DNA from: Verrucomicrobiia bacterium
GTDB taxonomy: Bacteria > Verrucomicrobiota > Verrucomicrobiae > Limisphaerales > UBA11358
Reading direction: 5' to 3'
Assembly: GCA_030042375.1 (NCBI GenBank)
Contig: JASHZU010000230.1
Coordinates: 1-5,939 of the forward strand
DNA: 5,939 bases
A program made the translations under genes and the position numbers. The stretch's first letter is position 1, and the number at the start of each line of letters is the position of its first letter. Below are positions 5,850-5,939 of the stretch, piece after piece. The notes beneath the pieces are model-generated. The model made no database searches. It saw only the letters and a program-made list of their open reading frames with translations, and was not told where the DNA came from.

Positions 5850-5939
5850 TCATGATTTTTCTTTTCGCTTGCCCGCCGTCGAAGCGATGAGCATGTATCC
5901 CCACAACGAAATCGCGAGAAAAACCAGCCCAAACGGAGA
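5850..5939 (-). CDS. 3' end of a membrane protein gene, cut by the window edge
   Basis: On the minus strand an open frame enters from the right edge and ends at a TGA (5850-5852), giving the last 29 residues of a protein. It begins SPFGLVFLAISLWGYMLIAS, a plausible membrane helix of about 17-18 residues, and ends in a strongly basic tail (KRKEK). By the positive-inside rule the C-terminus would be cytoplasmic. The stop lies 33 bases from the convergent stop of the 5367 gene. The identity cannot be told from this fragment; it was judged coding because of its helix-plus-basic-tail composition and convergent placement. Confidence 0.5.
   Translation of the reverse strand, partial: SPFGLVFLAISLWGYMLIASTAGKRKEKS

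Noticed and set aside
5827..5865. Terminator-like GACGG/CCGTC stem followed by T-rich sequence between convergent genes
   Set aside because: The stem has only 5 pairs with an 8-base loop, and the first T run begins 11 bases after the stem, too far for a convincing intrinsic terminator.
1..5939. tRNA, rRNA, CRISPR arrays and transposase genes
   Set aside because: No cloverleaf, ribosomal RNA sequence, regular spacer-repeat array or transposase-like frame was seen on either strand.

Overview
The window looks like chromosomal DNA from a bacterium of the PVC group, most likely Verrucomicrobiota (Pedosphaera/Limisphaerales-like). This is inferred from four things: an animal-type short transketolase, a pseudopilin-like tail ending in a CSIPGH motif that I associate with that group, a GspB/PilP-like C-terminal domain, and the scarcity of strong Shine-Dalgarno sequences. 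No lineage-defining marker such as rRNA is present, so the assignment is tentative.

Layout, left to right. Four genes lie on the minus strand, transcribed right to left: a membrane-anchored coiled-coil protein with a pseudopilin-like tail (3800-4438), an animal-type transketolase (1859-3697), a secreted LIM-like/DA1-type zinc metallopeptidase (628-1734), and a YqgE/AlgH family protein (1-570). A strong intrinsic terminator at 1799-1832 separates transketolase from the DA1-like gene, so the latter probably forms a separate transcription unit with yqgE. About 100 bases upstream of transketolase hold two DnaA-box-like 9-mers one helical turn apart.

The gap at 4439-4769 separates divergent genes. 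It holds a compact cluster of GC-rich stem-loops bracketed by a 21-base imperfect direct repeat (19 matches, 133 bases apart), which looks like a small dispersed repetitive or non-autonomous element. To its right, two plus-strand genes (4770-5282 and 5367-5816) encode small soluble helical proteins that I do not recognise. The second has a plausible sigma-70 promoter whose -10 box overlaps a perfect inverted repeat, as an operator might. The right edge carries the last 29 codons of a minus-strand gene ending in a membrane helix (5850-5939).

The genes do not form an obvious single pathway. Transketolase is central carbon metabolism. The DA1-like peptidase and the pseudopilin-tailed protein act at or outside the cytoplasmic membrane. 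The strongest candidates for something under-described are the secreted LIM-DA1-GspB-like protein, the pseudopilin domain moved onto a coiled-coil anchor, and the intergenic hairpin element.
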